A DNA stretch of 64,000 nucleotides from Flavobacteriia bacterium (GTDB lineage Bacteria; Bacteroidota; Bacteroidia; Flavobacteriales; Weeksellaceae). The position numbers were made by a program, and so were the translations under genes. Where the stretch lies: positions 439,768 through 503,767 of the forward strand of contig JAECQR010000002.1 of assembly GCA_015999765.1 (NCBI GenBank), written 5' to 3'. A model generated the notes under the pieces. It did no database searches. It worked only from the letters and a program-made list of their open reading frames with translations, and was not told where the DNA came from. Positions 53,215-62,071 of this stretch are shown piece by piece (position 1 is the first letter of the stretch; each line of letters begins with the position of its first letter).

Positions 53215-53283
53215 ATGAAAAGATTATTTCCATTAGACGATATACACCTTGGCAGCGATGCCGGTAACGAAAATATTTATTAA
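53215..53283 (+). CDS. Putative pyr leader peptide (22 residues)
   Basis: ATG-to-TAA frame of 22 codons (begins [10 protein letters not shown]) placed directly at the inferred transcription start and ending 4 bp before a strong intrinsic terminator that precedes pyrB. Position, size and proximity to the hairpin are those of an attenuation leader peptide, as in E. coli pyrBI, though there is no sequence likeness. Its last codons contain TAACGAA (53265-53271), a second copy of the terminator's 5' arm, which could compete in pairing. The peptide itself need not have a function. Confidence 0.5.
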   Translation: MKRLFPLDDIHLGSDAGNENIY

Positions 53284-53287
53284 ATTT

Positions 53288-53317
53288 AACGAAGTCATTT
53301 TGGCTTCGTTTTTTTTT
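53288..53317 (+). terminator. Intrinsic terminator / attenuator ahead of pyrB
   Basis: AACGAAGTC (53288-53296) pairs with GGCTTCGTT (53302-53310) with one G-U pair and a five-base loop, followed by nine T. No plus-strand gene lies upstream, so the only transcript it can stop is the one from the pyr promoter. Confidence 0.75.
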
Positions 53318-53336
53318 GACCTTAAACAAGATAACT

Positions 53337-54227
53337 ATGCTTACAACCAGAGACTTAACTGTAGAAAAGATTAATGCCTTACTTAAAACTGCTGACGAAT
53401 TTGCAGAAGGAAAAATCCTTAAAGCGGCAAACGAAATTTATGTTTCAAACCTGTTTTTCGAAGACAGCACAAGAACAAAGACCAGTTTTGATCTTGCACA
53501 GCGCAGGCTGGGACTTCATGTGGTTCCGTTTGATGTAAATGCAAGCTCTGTAAATAAAGGCGAATCTTTATATGACACGGTGAAAACCCTGGAGAGTTTA
53601 GGGGTGAATCTTGCAGTAATCCGCCATAAACAGGATAAATATTATGAAGAGCTGAAAGGTTTAAGTATTTCGGTGATCAACGGAGGCGATGGCAGCGGGA
53701 ATCATCCTTCACAAACACTTTTGGACTTAATGACCATTCAGCAGGAATTCGGTAAGTTCAAAGGCCTGAAAGTCGGTATTGTCGGCGACATCAAACACAG
53801 CAGGGTAGCCAATTCAAATGCGGAAGCGCTGAGAAAATTAGGCGCTAAGGTCTATTTCTCCGGACCCGAAAAATGGTTTGATGAAGGAACAATTATTAAC
53901 GGAACTTACCTTTCTATCGATGATCTGGTAAGGGAAGTTGATGTGCTTATGCTTCTGCGCATTCAGCATGAAAGGCATGGCGAGAAAATGAAAATCTCCT
54001 TGGAAAGTTATCACCGCAAGTTCGGACTTACCAAAGAGCGTGAGAAAGTCATGAAAAAGCATGCGATCATTATGCATCCCGCGCCCATCAACCGCGGTGT
54101 GGAAATCGACAGCGATCTCGTAGAGTGTGAGCGTTCGCGGATTTTCAAACAGATGAAAAACGGGGTGTTTGCGCGTATGGCCATCTTGAAAGATGCTTTG
54201 GAGAAAAAGGGATTTGAGTTTAAGTAG
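53337..54227 (+). CDS. pyrB: Aspartate carbamoyltransferase catalytic subunit
   Basis: Makes N-carbamoyl-aspartate in pyrimidine synthesis. 296 residues. Carbamoyl-phosphate motif [12 protein letters not shown] near residue 45, [11 protein letters not shown], aspartate-binding region LRIQHERHG, and [11 protein letters not shown] near 250. ATG 53337 is chosen; an in-frame TTG at 53316 lies in the T run of the attenuator. No pyrI regulatory subunit follows. First gene of pyrB-carA-carB, apparently governed by the attenuator ahead of it. Confidence 0.93.
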   Translation: MLTTRDLTVEKINALLKTADEFAEGKILKAANEIYVSNLFFEDSTRTKTSFDLAQRRLGLHVVPFDVNASSVNKGESLYDTVKTLESLGVNLAVIRHKQDKYYEELKGLSISVINGGDGSGNHPSQTLLDLMTIQQEFGKFKGLKVGIVGDIKHSRVANSNAEALRKLGAKVYFSGPEKWFDEGTIINGTYLSIDDLVREVDVLMLLRIQHERHGEKMKISLESYHRKFGLTKEREKVMKKHAIIMHPAPINRGVEIDSDLVECERSRIFKQMKNGVFARMAILKDALEKKGFEFK

Positions 54228-54235
54228 GATCGGGA

Positions 54236-54412
54236 AACAAGAGTCAAGAAACAAGAACCAAGAGTCAAGATTCAAGAACCCAGAACCAAGAGATAAACAA
54301 CGTTTGTTGGGTTGGACATAGCTAGTAGAAAGTTACAGTAGTACATTAAGACCAAAGAATAAGAAAATATTTAGCGCGGAGTCTTGCATCTTGATTCTTG
54401 GCTCTAAAATCT
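54236..54412. repeat. CAAGA-rich inverted-repeat element between pyrB and carA
   Basis: Left tract 54236-54297 is built of CAAGAGTCAAGA / CAAGAACCAAGA type units; right tract 54381-54411 is the inverse (TCTTGATTCTTGGCTCT). The best arms, 54261-54277 and 54389-54405, match over 17 bp with two mismatches. About 80 bp with no gene lie between. The right end is very like the DNA just before carB, so this looks like an empty or deleted copy of the element that carries the four-helix gene. Confidence 0.7.
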
Positions 54413-54420
54413 AAAAAAAA

Positions 54421-55527
54421 ATGAAAAAGAAATTAATATTAGAATCCGGTGAGGTCTTTCACGGTGAAGGGTTCGGAGCCAACCTGGATACCGACGGCGA
54501 AGTGGTCTTCAACACGGGAATGACCGGTTATCAGGAACTTATTTCCGATCCGTCTTACTGTGGACAGATTGTCTGCATGACGTATCCGCTCATCGGAAAT
54601 TACGGCATCAACCGTGATGATTATGAAAGTATTGAACCTGCAATCAAAGGTTTGATCGTAAAGGAATGTTGCGATTTACCCTCCAACTTCAGAAACCAGC
54701 TGACACTGAACGAATTCTTTCAGAAAAAGAAATTATCAGGAATCTCCGGCATTGATACCCGCAGACTTACGCGCGTTCTGCGAAGCAAAGGCGTTGTAAA
54801 AGGTAAAATCGTAGATGAAGATGCGGATGAAACTTCAGTCATCGAAACCTTAAAATCTACCGACTTCCCTACAAATCAGGTAGAAACTGTTTCTACAAAA
54901 ACCCCGTACGCCAGTCCGGGAAGAGGGTTAAAAGTGGTGCTGATTGATTTCGGCTCGAAACTCGGCATCCTGCGTGAACTCACCCAGCGTGATTGCGACG
55001 TAACAGTCGTTTCACAGAACATTACCGCAGAAGAAATTTTACTCATGGATCCCGATGGAATTATGCTTTCCAACGGTCCCGGTGATCCGGAAGATGTGAA
55101 AGGAGCTTCCGAACTCATCAACGGTCTGCTCGGTAAAGTTCCGATTTTCGGAATCTGTCTCGGCCATCAGCTCATCGGTTTGGCCTGTGGCGCCAAAACT
55201 TTCAAACTGAAATTCGGGCACCGCGGCGGAAATCACCCCGTATTGGATCTGAAGACCAATAAAGTCTCCATCACCTCCCAGAACCACGGCTACGCGGTGG
55301 ATCAGGAATCCCTGAAAAGCACCGACCTGGAAGAAACCCATATCGCCCTGAACGACAGAACCAACGAAGGCCTGAAACATAAAATCCACCCCTGCTTCTC
55401 GGTACAGTATCACCCCGAAGCCAGCCCCGGTCCTGAGGATGCCAATTATCTGTTTGATGAATTTCTGGATTTAATGAGACAATTTAAGAATCAAGAACCT
55501 GGAGCCAAGAGCCAAGATTATGCATAA
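54421..55527 (+). CDS. carA: Carbamoyl-phosphate synthase small subunit
   Basis: Glutaminase subunit supplying ammonia to CarB. 368 residues: N-terminal domain (NTGMTGYQELISDPSY), then class I glutamine amidotransferase with the nucleophile Cys in FGICLGHQLIG and the His/Glu pair in VQYHPEASPG. The last ~13 residues (KNQEPGAKSQDYA) are encoded by the CAAGA-type repeat, so the native stop has been replaced by an element insertion. The catalytic domain is intact and function is probably kept. The stop overlaps the start of the four-helix gene. Confidence 0.94.
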   Translation: MKKKLILESGEVFHGEGFGANLDTDGEVVFNTGMTGYQELISDPSYCGQIVCMTYPLIGNYGINRDDYESIEPAIKGLIVKECCDLPSNFRNQLTLNEFFQKKKLSGISGIDTRRLTRVLRSKGVVKGKIVDEDADETSVIETLKSTDFPTNQVETVSTKTPYASPGRGLKVVLIDFGSKLGILRELTQRDCDVTVVSQNITAEEILLMDPDGIMLSNGPGDPEDVKGASELINGLLGKVPIFGICLGHQLIGLACGAKTFKLKFGHRGGNHPVLDLKTNKVSITSQNHGYAVDQESLKSTDLEETHIALNDRTNEGLKHKIHPCFSVQYHPEASPGPEDANYLFDEFLDLMRQFKNQEPGAKSQDYA

Positions 55528-55910
55528 TTTTGAGAAATTGATATTTTGGCAGAAATCAATAAACCTGGCTAAGGAACTTTATATTGCTACTCAAGATATA
55601 TCATCCGATGAGAAATGGGGTTTGGTCTCTCAAATGAAAAGAAGCGTAGTCTCTATTCCATCAAATATTGCTGAAGGTTCCGGTCGAAACAGTAATAAAG
55701 AATTTAATCATTTTCTTGCAGTTTCTTTAGGCTCCGCATTCGAATTACAGACCCAACTGATTCTCTGTAGAGAATTAAGCCTGGTGAGAGAAACCACTGT
55801 AATAAAACTTTTGCTGGATTATCGGAAATTCAAAAGATGATTTTTACATTCAAAAATAATCTACAAACACAGTCCTGAATCTTGGCTCTTGGTTCTTGAC
55901 TCTAGAATCT
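55485..55910. mobile_element. IVS/S23-type element inserted between carA and carB
   Basis: A ~425-bp unit bounded by CAAGA-type tracts: CCAAGAGCCAAGATT (55505-55519) is a perfect 15-bp inverted repeat of AATCTTGGCTCTTGG (55878-55892). Further partial match lies outside. The arms bracket a four-helix-bundle gene exactly, start codon to stop codon. Transcribed, the arms would pair and present the gene on a long stem, as in 23S rRNA intervening sequences. No transposase is encoded; mobility mechanism unknown. Confidence 0.65.
55520..55878 (+). pseudogene. Four helix bundle protein (S23/IVS family), C-terminus frameshifted
   Basis: Family of small pentameric helical proteins encoded in 23S rRNA intervening sequences and related elements. 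Residues 1-95 match well (FEKLIFWQKSINLAKELY, QMKRSVVSIPSNIAEGSGRNS, FLAVSLGSAFELQTQL). The zero frame ends early at 55840 with DYRKFKR. In the next frame the expected family ending EIQKMIFTFKNNL reads on to a TGA at 55876-55878, so a one-base deletion near 55820 has broken the tail. Its ATG overlaps the carA stop. Probably lightly damaged or inactive. Confidence 0.75.
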
Positions 55911-55918
55911 AATAAAAA

Positions 55919-58900
55919 ATGAAAAGAAACGACATAAAAACAATCCTCGTCATCGGCTCCGGTCCCATCATCATCGGGCAGGCCGCTGAATTTGATTACG
56001 CCGGAACCCAGGCCTGTCTGGCACTGAGAGAAGTAGGCTATAAAGTAATTTTGATCAACTCGAATCCGGCAACGATCATGACGGATGTTGAGATTGCCGA
56101 TAAGGTATATATTGAACCAATTTCACTGCAGTTTGTAAGCCACATCATCCGTAAGGAAAGACCTGATGCGCTTTTGCCGACACTGGGCGGACAGACCGGT
56201 CTGAACATGGCGGTAGAACTCGAGAAATCCGGAATTCTGGAAGAATGCAAAGTGGAGGTTCTCGGGACCAAGCTTTCTGCCATCAACCAGGCGGAAGACA
56301 GGGATCTTTTCCGCGAACTGATGCGCGAACTTAACGAACCCGTTCCGGATTCAGATATCGTAAACACGGTCCAGGGCGCTTTGGAATTTGCCCACAACAT
56401 CGGATATCCGGTGATTGTTCGTCCGGCCTTTACAATGGGCGGCACAGGAGGTGGAATCGCGCACAGCGACGATGAACTGAAAGAAATCACCGCCTTCGGA
56501 CTTAAGTATTCGCCGGTGACCCAGTGTCTGATTGAAAAATCAATCGCGGGTTTCAAGGAAATCGAGTACGAAGTGATGCGCGATAAAAACGACAACGCCA
56601 TTGTGGTATGTAATATGGAGAACATCGATCCGGTAGGTGTTCACACGGGTGATTCCATTGTGGTGGCGCCATCGCAGACGCTTTCTGACCGGGAATACCA
56701 GATGCTCAGAAATTCATCATTAAAGATCATCCGCGCACTTGGGATTGAAGGTGGCTGTAACGTTCAGCTGGCTTTAGATCCGCATTCATTCGACTATTAT
56801 ATCATCGAGGTGAATCCGCGGGTGTCGCGCTCATCAGCGTTGGCGAGTAAAGCAACCGGTTATCCGATTGCCAAGATCGCGGCGAAAATTGCGGTTGGCC
56901 TGACGCTGGATGAAATCATGAACCCGGTAACCGGAAAGACTTACGCCTGTTTTGAGCCTGCTTTGGACTATGTCGTAACGAAATTCCCAAGGTTCCCGTT
57001 CGATAAATTTGAAACAGCAGACCGAAGACTTTCAACCCAAATGAAAGCGACAGGCGAGGTGATGGCGATTGGAAGAAACTTCGAGGAATCGCTTCAGAAA
57101 GCCATCCGTTCCCTTGAAACAGGTTTAAGACATATCGGATTGAAGACCAAAGATGCCGCAGCCTTAACCGACGCCGACATCGAAAGAAGAATCCGCATCT
57201 GTGATGACGAAAGATTATTCATCATCGGCGACGCTTTAAGAAGAGGCTACGACTGGGAGCAGATTGTTGAATGGAGCAAGATCGACAAATTCTTCATCTG
57301 GAAAATCAAGAAACTCATTGATTTTGAAAAGGTGATTGCCGAAAATAAATTCGATAAAGAAACATTACTGAGAGCTAAAAAACTCGGCTTTGCAGACCTG
57401 CATATCGCACATCTCTGGGATTCTGACCAGAAAACGGTATTCGAATTCAGAAGAGCAAACGGCGTGATGCCGGTCTATAAAATGGTAGATACCTGCGCCG
57501 CGGAATTCGAAAGTGAAACGCCCTATTTCTACGGAACTTATGAGGAAGAAAACGAAAGTGTACCTTCAGACCGCGAGAAAATCATCGTTCTCGGCTCCGG
57601 ACCGATCAGAATCGGGCAGGGTGTAGAGTTTGATTACGCTACCGTGCATTCGGTTTGGGCGATTAAAGAACTGGGTTACGAGGCGATTATCATCAACAAT
57701 AACCCGGAAACGGTTTCCACCGACTTCTCTATTTCAGATAAACTCTATTTTGAGCCTTTAACCGAAGAGGATGTGATGAACATCATCGAACTGGAGAAAC
57801 CAAAAGGCGTGGTGGTACAGTTCGGCGGACAGACCGCCATTAACCTTGCTGATAAACTGGCCGATCACGGCGTGCAGATTCTGGGAACTTCTCTGGAAGA
57901 CCTCGACCGTGCTGAAAACCGTAATAAATTTGAAGCCGCACTTCAGGAACTGGGGATTCCTCAGCCTTTGGGCAAAACCTGCTTCACAAAAGAAGAAGCA
58001 CTGGTGATCGCAGAAGAAATCGGATATCCGGTATTGGTTCGTCCGAGTTACGTTCTGGGCGGAAGAGCTATGGAAATCGTGTACGACGAGAAAGACCTGG
58101 CACACTACATGACGAATGCGGTAAAAGAAAGCTCAGAACATCCCATCCTGATTGACCGGTATTTAACCGGACAGGAGGTGGAAGTGGATGCGATTTCAGA
58201 TGGTGAAACGGTTGTGATTCCGGGAATTATGGAACATATCGAAAGAGCCGGCGTTCACTCGGGAGATTCCATCGCGGTTTATCCTCCGCAGAACATTACC
58301 CAAAAACAGAGCGATACCCTCGTAGATTATACTGAAAGACTGGCGAAAGGCCTTAACGTGATTGGGCTCATGAATATCCAGTACGTAATTTCTGAAAGTG
58401 AAGTTTACGTGATTGAGGTGAACCCGAGATCGTCGAGAACCGTACCTTTCCTTTCCAAGATCACCGAAATCCCTATGGCCAACCTGGCTACGAAAGCGAT
58501 TCTCGGCAAGAAACTGAAAGATTTAGGCTACAAAAACGGGCTGGCGCCTGAAAAGAACGGAGTATTTGTAAAAGTTCCTGTATTCTCCTTCTCGAAACTG
58601 ACCAAAGTGGATACTTCCCTAGGCCCGGAAATGAAATCTACCGGCGAGGTGATGGGTAAAGATACGACGCTTGAAAAAGCGCTTTATAAAGGTTTCGTAG
58701 CAGCCGGACGCAAAATGCCGACCCACGGATCCATTCTCTTCACAGTAGCGGATAAGCACAAAGAAGAAGCTTCTGAAATGGCGCGACGTTTCCATGAAGT
58801 AGGCTTCAGAATCTGGGCAACGGAAGGAACGGCCAGATACTTTGAAGAGCAGGGAATTCCGGTGAAAATCGGGTATAAAATCGGTGAAGAAGACGTAAAC

Positions 58901-59098
58901 CTCATCGACCTGATTCAGAAAGGTAAAGTGCAGTACGTTGTAAACACCACCACGAAAGGGAAACAGGCCGAAAGAGACGGGTTCCAGATCCGCAGGATGT
59001 CGGTAGAGAACGGTGTGCCGTGTCTTACCTCAATGGATACCGTAGAAGCCATTTTAAAAGTCATTGAAAGCATGAGTTTCAAAATGGAGCAGATGTAA
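55919..59098 (+). CDS. carB: Carbamoyl-phosphate synthase large subunit
   Basis: 1059 residues, full length. Two homologous synthetase halves, each with a preATP-grasp and ATP-grasp domain (N-half [20 protein letters not shown]-half [18 protein letters not shown]). The C-terminal MGS-like allosteric domain (about 930-1059, [14 protein letters not shown]) is present. Together with CarA it makes carbamoyl phosphate for PyrB and arginine synthesis. The start lies 8 bp after the CAAGA-type element, in A-rich DNA. A terminator follows the stop. Confidence 0.96.
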   Translation: MKRNDIKTILVIGSGPIIIGQAAEFDYAGTQACLALREVGYKVILINSNPATIMTDVEIADKVYIEPISLQFVSHIIRKERPDALLPTLGGQTGLNMAVELEKSGILEECKVEVLGTKLSAINQAEDRDLFRELMRELNEPVPDSDIVNTVQGALEFAHNIGYPVIVRPAFTMGGTGGGIAHSDDELKEITAFGLKYSPVTQCLIEKSIAGFKEIEYEVMRDKNDNAIVVCNMENIDPVGVHTGDSIVVAPSQTLSDREYQMLRNSSLKIIRALGIEGGCNVQLALDPHSFDYYIIEVNPRVSRSSALASKATGYPIAKIAAKIAVGLTLDEIMNPVTGKTYACFEPALDYVVTKFPRFPFDKFETADRRLSTQMKATGEVMAIGRNFEESLQKAIRSLETGLRHIGLKTKDAAALTDADIERRIRICDDERLFIIGDALRRGYDWEQIVEWSKIDKFFIWKIKKLIDFEKVIAENKFDKETLLRAKKLGFADLHIAHLWDSDQKTVFEFRRANGVMPVYKMVDTCAAEFESETPYFYGTYEEENESVPSDREKIIVLGSGPIRIGQGVEFDYATVHSVWAIKELGYEAIIINNNPETVSTDFSISDKLYFEPLTEEDVMNIIELEKPKGVVVQFGGQTAINLADKLADHGVQILGTSLEDLDRAENRNKFEAALQELGIPQPLGKTCFTKEEALVIAEEIGYPVLVRPSYVLGGRAMEIVYDEKDLAHYMTNAVKESSEHPILIDRYLTGQEVEVDAISDGETVVIPGIMEHIERAGVHSGDSIAVYPPQNITQKQSDTLVDYTERLAKGLNVIGLMNIQYVISESEVYVIEVNPRSSRTVPFLSKITEIPMANLATKAILGKKLKDLGYKNGLAPEKNGVFVKVPVFSFSKLTKVDTSLGPEMKSTGEVMGKDTTLEKALYKGFVAAGRKMPTHGSILFTVADKHKEEASEMARRFHEVGFRIWATEGTARYFEEQGIPVKIGYKIGEEDVNLIDLIQKGKVQYVVNTTTKGKQAERDGFQIRRMSVENGVPCLTSMDTVEAILKVIESMSFKMEQM

Positions 59099-59116
59099 AT
59101 CAAGAGATCGTAATAG

Positions 59117-59147
59117 AAAAACGCGTCCGTATGGGCGCGTTTTTTTG
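59117..59147 (+). terminator. Intrinsic terminator of the pyr operon
   Basis: AAAACGCGTCC arm pairs with GGGCGCGTTTT (one G-U pair) across a GTAT loop, followed by a T run. Confidence 0.85.
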
Positions 59148-59198
59148 TTTGTATGGAAGGGTTCTGATTTAGAATTTTATTTCTTTGAACTACGGCTG

Positions 59199-59732
59199 TT
59201 ATTCTACAATCAGTTTGCCGTTCATCATAGCGGCGTGCCCCGGGAATGAGCAGATGAAATCATAAGTGCCTTTTTCAGGAGCGGTAAACTCAATCGTTAC
59301 GCTTTCCCCGCCACCGATTGTTTTGGTGTGTGCGATCACTTCAGATAACAGAGTTTCAGGGACTTCAAAATCAGGAGCTTTGCCTTCCTGTACCGCTTTG
59401 GTTGCAAATGCGGTAACATCAGTACCCTGTTTCAGCAGTACGAAATTGTGACCCATTGAAGATTTTGGCAGTTTTCCTACGTGGTGTAAAGTAAGACGGA
59501 TTACTTTTCCTGCAGGAACTTTAATTTCGCTCTTATCGAATTTCATCGCATCTTCTGCATTCAGGGAAACTTCTATGGTATCCTGATCCTGCGCGGCGGC
59601 GGGTTCCTCTGCTGAGGTTACGGTTTCGGTTTCAGCAGTCGAACTTACCTGCTCCTCGGTTTTATTCTGTCCGCAGGCCACCATGATCATCCCTGCAATC
59701 GCTGCTACTGAGAGTTGTTTTAATTTTTTCAT
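59199..59732 (-). CDS. Azurin, cupredoxin lipoprotein
   Basis: Blue copper electron carrier anchored by a lipid. 177 residues: lipoprotein signal (MKKLKQLSVAAIAGMIMVAC, lipidated Cys20), a Glu/Thr/Ala-rich linker (about 24-50), then the cupredoxin domain. Type 1 copper ligands are H95 (SMGHNFVLL), C161, H166 and M170 (ICSFPGHAAMMNG) with azurin spacing. Likely a periplasmic electron donor to a peroxidase, reductase or oxidase not in this window. Divergent from the SufR-like regulator, and its promoter is overlapped by a palindrome. Confidence 0.92.
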   Translation of the reverse strand: MKKLKQLSVAAIAGMIMVACGQNKTEEQVSSTAETETVTSAEEPAAAQDQDTIEVSLNAEDAMKFDKSEIKVPAGKVIRLTLHHVGKLPKSSMGHNFVLLKQGTDVTAFATKAVQEGKAPDFEVPETLLSEVIAHTKTIGGGESVTIEFTAPEKGTYDFICSFPGHAAMMNGKLIVE

Positions 59733-59778
59733 ACTGATAAAATTTTTAAAGATTATAATTTTTGATTAATATGTAGGT

Positions 59779-59826
59779 CAAAGATACCTTTAACAAAATA
59801 ATTAAACAAGAAAAAACTTGTTTAAT
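59779..59826 (-). promoter_or_regulatory. Azurin promoter with overlapping palindromic operator
   Basis: Minus strand TTG (59809-59807), 20 bp, TATCTTTG (59786-59779). The inverted repeat ATTAAACAAG-AAAAAA-CTTGTTTAAT (59801-59826) has perfect 10-bp arms and covers the -33 box. The CAAG-N6-CTTG core has the same spacing as the CAAC-N6-GTTG site reported for SufR. Confidence 0.6.
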
Positions 59827-59891
59827 CGCTGAGATTTTTATCATGTTTTTCACTTTTTTATCTGAATAGGTTATGGTTTCTTAGGATTGAT

Positions 59892-59899
59892 TATCTTTG
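59892..59899 (+). promoter_or_regulatory. -7 box of the SufR-like regulator gene
   Basis: TATCTTTG, exact TAnnTTTG, 32 bp before ATG 59932. It also rules out a longer start at 59887. Confidence 0.45.
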
Positions 59900-59931
59900 C
59901 TGTTCGTAATTTAACAAGTATTTTAAGTGTA

Positions 59932-60549
59932 ATGAAACAAAGTGTAGCCGACCGGATTTTAATGATTTTGAAGGAGCATAAGGAGATTTCTGTAGCAGCT
60001 TTGGCTGTGGAATTGGGAATTACCAAGGAGGGTGCACGGTTACATCTCCTGAAACTGACACAAATGGACTTCGTCAAAAGCATCCAGAAAAGCGAAGGCG
60101 TGGGCAGGCCGGTTACTTATTATTCATTATCTCAAAAAGGACTTTCAAAATTCCCGAATACCCATGCTGCGGTAGCGGTAGAACTGCTGCGTTCTGTAAA
60201 AAAATTATTGGGTGACAATGCGGTAGATTTAATGATTACTGATCGTGAAAACCAGGTTTACCAACGGTATGAACAGGAGATACAGCACAGCAAAACGATG
60301 GAAGAACGGCTGGAGCATCTAAGCAGAATCCGTTCGGAAGAAGGCTATATGGCAGAATGGAAGACCGAAAACGGGGAATACTTTTTTATAGAGAACCATT
60401 GCCCGATTGGTGACGCTGCTGCAGAATGCCAGGGGTTCTGCCATGCCGAGTTAACAAGTTTCAAAAAGTTAATCGGTGGCGAATTTCAAATTGAAAGGGT
60501 TCAGCATATTCTGTCGGGCGAGCATCGCTGTATCTACAAAATTTCTTAA
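59932..60549 (+). CDS. SufR-like Fe-S cluster-binding transcriptional regulator
   Basis: 205 residues. An N-terminal winged helix (about 3-70; ISVAALAVELGITKEGARLHLLKL) is followed by a helical linker and a C-terminal cysteine set C157, C166, C170 and C200 (NHCPIGDAAAECQGFCHAE; EHRCIYKI), the pattern of SufR/DeoR-type Fe-S sensors. It probably senses iron-sulphur or redox status. It is transcribed away from azurin, with a palindrome between the two, so azurin is a likely target along with itself. No suf genes are in the window. Confidence 0.82.
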   Translation: MKQSVADRILMILKEHKEISVAALAVELGITKEGARLHLLKLTQMDFVKSIQKSEGVGRPVTYYSLSQKGLSKFPNTHAAVAVELLRSVKKLLGDNAVDLMITDRENQVYQRYEQEIQHSKTMEERLEHLSRIRSEEGYMAEWKTENGEYFFIENHCPIGDAAAECQGFCHAELTSFKKLIGGEFQIERVQHILSGEHRCIYKIS

Positions 60550-60569
60550 ACAACGGAACGTTTACAAAG

Positions 60570-60602
60570 CCTGTTAATCATTCTTTTTAACAGGTCTTTT
60601 TG
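60570..60602 (+). terminator. Intrinsic terminator of the regulator gene
   Basis: CCTGTTAA (60570-60577) pairs with TTAACAGG (60587-60594), followed by a T-rich tract. Confidence 0.75.
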
Positions 60603-60862
60603 TGATCATAAAAGTGAATCCGGAAAAATGGAACCGGACCTGAAAAAAGACTGTTCTGCTCAGGGTTTTCAAAAATCACGGTGAAAAACCTGTTTCGGTT
60701 AACGATACACATGACGCTCACAAGCGATCCTAGCTCCTGTTCCTTTTTCAGTTTTTGTAATAGGTTGAGAATCTGACGCGACCGTTAGAAAGCGTTTTCA
60801 GCTAATGTTTTGATTTTCAGTTATTTTGTTGTATATTATTACCTATGTTTAAATATCCAACA
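60603..60862. other. Gene-free interval
   Basis: No start-to-stop frame with coding character on either strand. It should contain the promoter of the cupin lipoprotein, but no exact TAnnTTTG box is seen. Mixed composition suggests decayed DNA. Confidence 0.4.
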
Positions 60863-61384
60863 ATGAAAAAAACTGTAGCAATTGGGATGCTCGCAGCATT
60901 TTTAGGTTGCACCGAAGCCGAGGAAAGTAAAACCGCAGCGGAAACCACCGCAAAAAAATCTCACACTACCGCAGAATTGAAAGATTACGGTCCGGAGCCT
61001 TTCACCGTGGACATTGATGAGGTAACCAAGGCAAACCATCATTTCCGCACCACATTATGGACAGGAAGCAACCTGCAGGTAACCCTCATGTCGATTCCCG
61101 TGGGCGGAGAAATAGGTTTGGAACAGCATAATGAACTGGATCAGTTCCTGCGGATCGAAGCTGGAGAAGGAAAAGTTTACATGGGAGATACCGCTGAAAA
61201 TCTGGACTTTGTACAGGAAGTAGGTGATGATTTCTCCATTATGGTGCCCGCCGGAAAATGGCATAACCTTAAAAATACCGGGAACGAGCCGCTCAAACTG
61301 TATTCGATCTATGCACCCATCGAACATCCAAAAGGAACCGTTCACGAAACAAAAGCGGAATCGGATGCTGCTGAGCATCATTAA
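60863..61384 (+). CDS. Cupin-domain lipoprotein
   Basis: 173 residues. Lipoprotein signal (MKKTVAIGMLAAFLGC, lipidated Cys16), a Thr/Ala/Lys linker, then a single cupin barrel: motif 1 GGEIGLEQHNELDQFLRIEAGEG with His and Glu ligands, motif 2 PAGKWHNLKNTG. Such cupins bind a metal, but activity is unknown. ATG 60863 opens the signal; an upstream in-frame start at 60845 would add six residues in front. A second cupin gene follows. Confidence 0.82.
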   Translation: MKKTVAIGMLAAFLGCTEAEESKTAAETTAKKSHTTAELKDYGPEPFTVDIDEVTKANHHFRTTLWTGSNLQVTLMSIPVGGEIGLEQHNELDQFLRIEAGEGKVYMGDTAENLDFVQEVGDDFSIMVPAGKWHNLKNTGNEPLKLYSIYAPIEHPKGTVHETKAESDAAEHH

Positions 61385-61513
61385 TGAAGATCTACCTCCG
61401 GACATGGTCTGCCCAGCGGATTCCTTTTAAACGGTGACGCTGTTCATGGGAAATCCCGAAAGTGAAGTGTTAATTACTCTCAAAACCTCAGCCTCTTAAA
61501 TTATTAGTCAACA

Positions 61514-61810
61514 ATGAAAAAAATAACGAACCCACAGGTAAAAACCTTAGCAGAAGGAAAATCATTAATCGCGAAACAGATGTCCGCCGGTGCGGGCGAA
61601 CTTTTACCTCAACATCACGCCTCTTTGGAGTCGGTTATTGTCATGATGGCAGGGACGTGCATTCTGCATTTGGAAGAGCGCGATATCATATTAAATCCCG
61701 GAGATACTTTTGTAATTCCAGCAAAGGTGAAACACCAGCTGGAAGCAATAGAAGATTTCAACGCGGTTCATGTGATGCCTGGTGAAATTAAGTTTGAATT
61801 TTTCAGGTAA
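61514..61810 (+). CDS. Small cupin-domain protein
   Basis: 98-residue cytoplasmic mono-cupin: motif 1 LPQHHASLESVIVMMAGTCILHLEE with His-x-His-like ligands, motif 2 NPGDTFVIPAKVKHQLEAIEDF. It resembles small cupins found near stress or redox regulators in Bacteroidota. Possibly co-regulated with the cupin lipoprotein upstream. Function unknown. Confidence 0.82.
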   Translation: MKKITNPQVKTLAEGKSLIAKQMSAGAGELLPQHHASLESVIVMMAGTCILHLEERDIILNPGDTFVIPAKVKHQLEAIEDFNAVHVMPGEIKFEFFR

Positions 61811-62071
61811 ATCCTGACCAAAATAATTTAAGATTTAGCGGCTATTTTGATCATTCTCTGTCTGGAAGGAACTGGGGATTCCGCTGGATCACGCACCGGA
61901 ATGGGCGTCGGTACTGTCATAGGCTCCTTTATGGCCGTGGGGAAATGGCTCAATCCACGACCAATTCGGAAGCTTTAATTGCTTCTCCCGCTCAATTTTT
62001 ATCACCTAATATGGTAAGAACAGCAGAGGTCATCTGAAATTTTTTAGATAATATTGTAGTAAATATTAGCG
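61811..62071 (+). other. Interval with a possible decayed ORF
   Basis: A stop-free stretch at 61832-61978 encodes a hydrophobic start (AAILIILCLEG) and a glycine-rich segment (GMGVGTVIGSFMAVGKW) like a membrane glycine zipper, but has no ATG at its beginning. It may be the remnant of a small membrane protein gene. No terminator or promoter recognised. Confidence 0.25.

Noticed and set aside
55520-55878. Diversity-generating retroelement accessory protein (Avd)
   Set aside because: Avd is also a four-helix bundle, but no reverse transcriptase or template/variable repeat is nearby, and the sequence fits the S23/IVS branch.
56038-56625. 195-codon open frame antisense to carB
   Set aside because: It lies wholly inside carB, which has full family similarity; the antisense product has no recognisable motif. 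The same reasoning removes other long antisense frames, such as 49709-50221 in the MFS gene and 44083-44466 in prpE.
61832-61978. Small glycine-zipper membrane protein gene
   Set aside because: Stop-free for 49 codons with membrane-like composition, but no ATG or ribosome-binding context at the start; kept only as a possible remnant.
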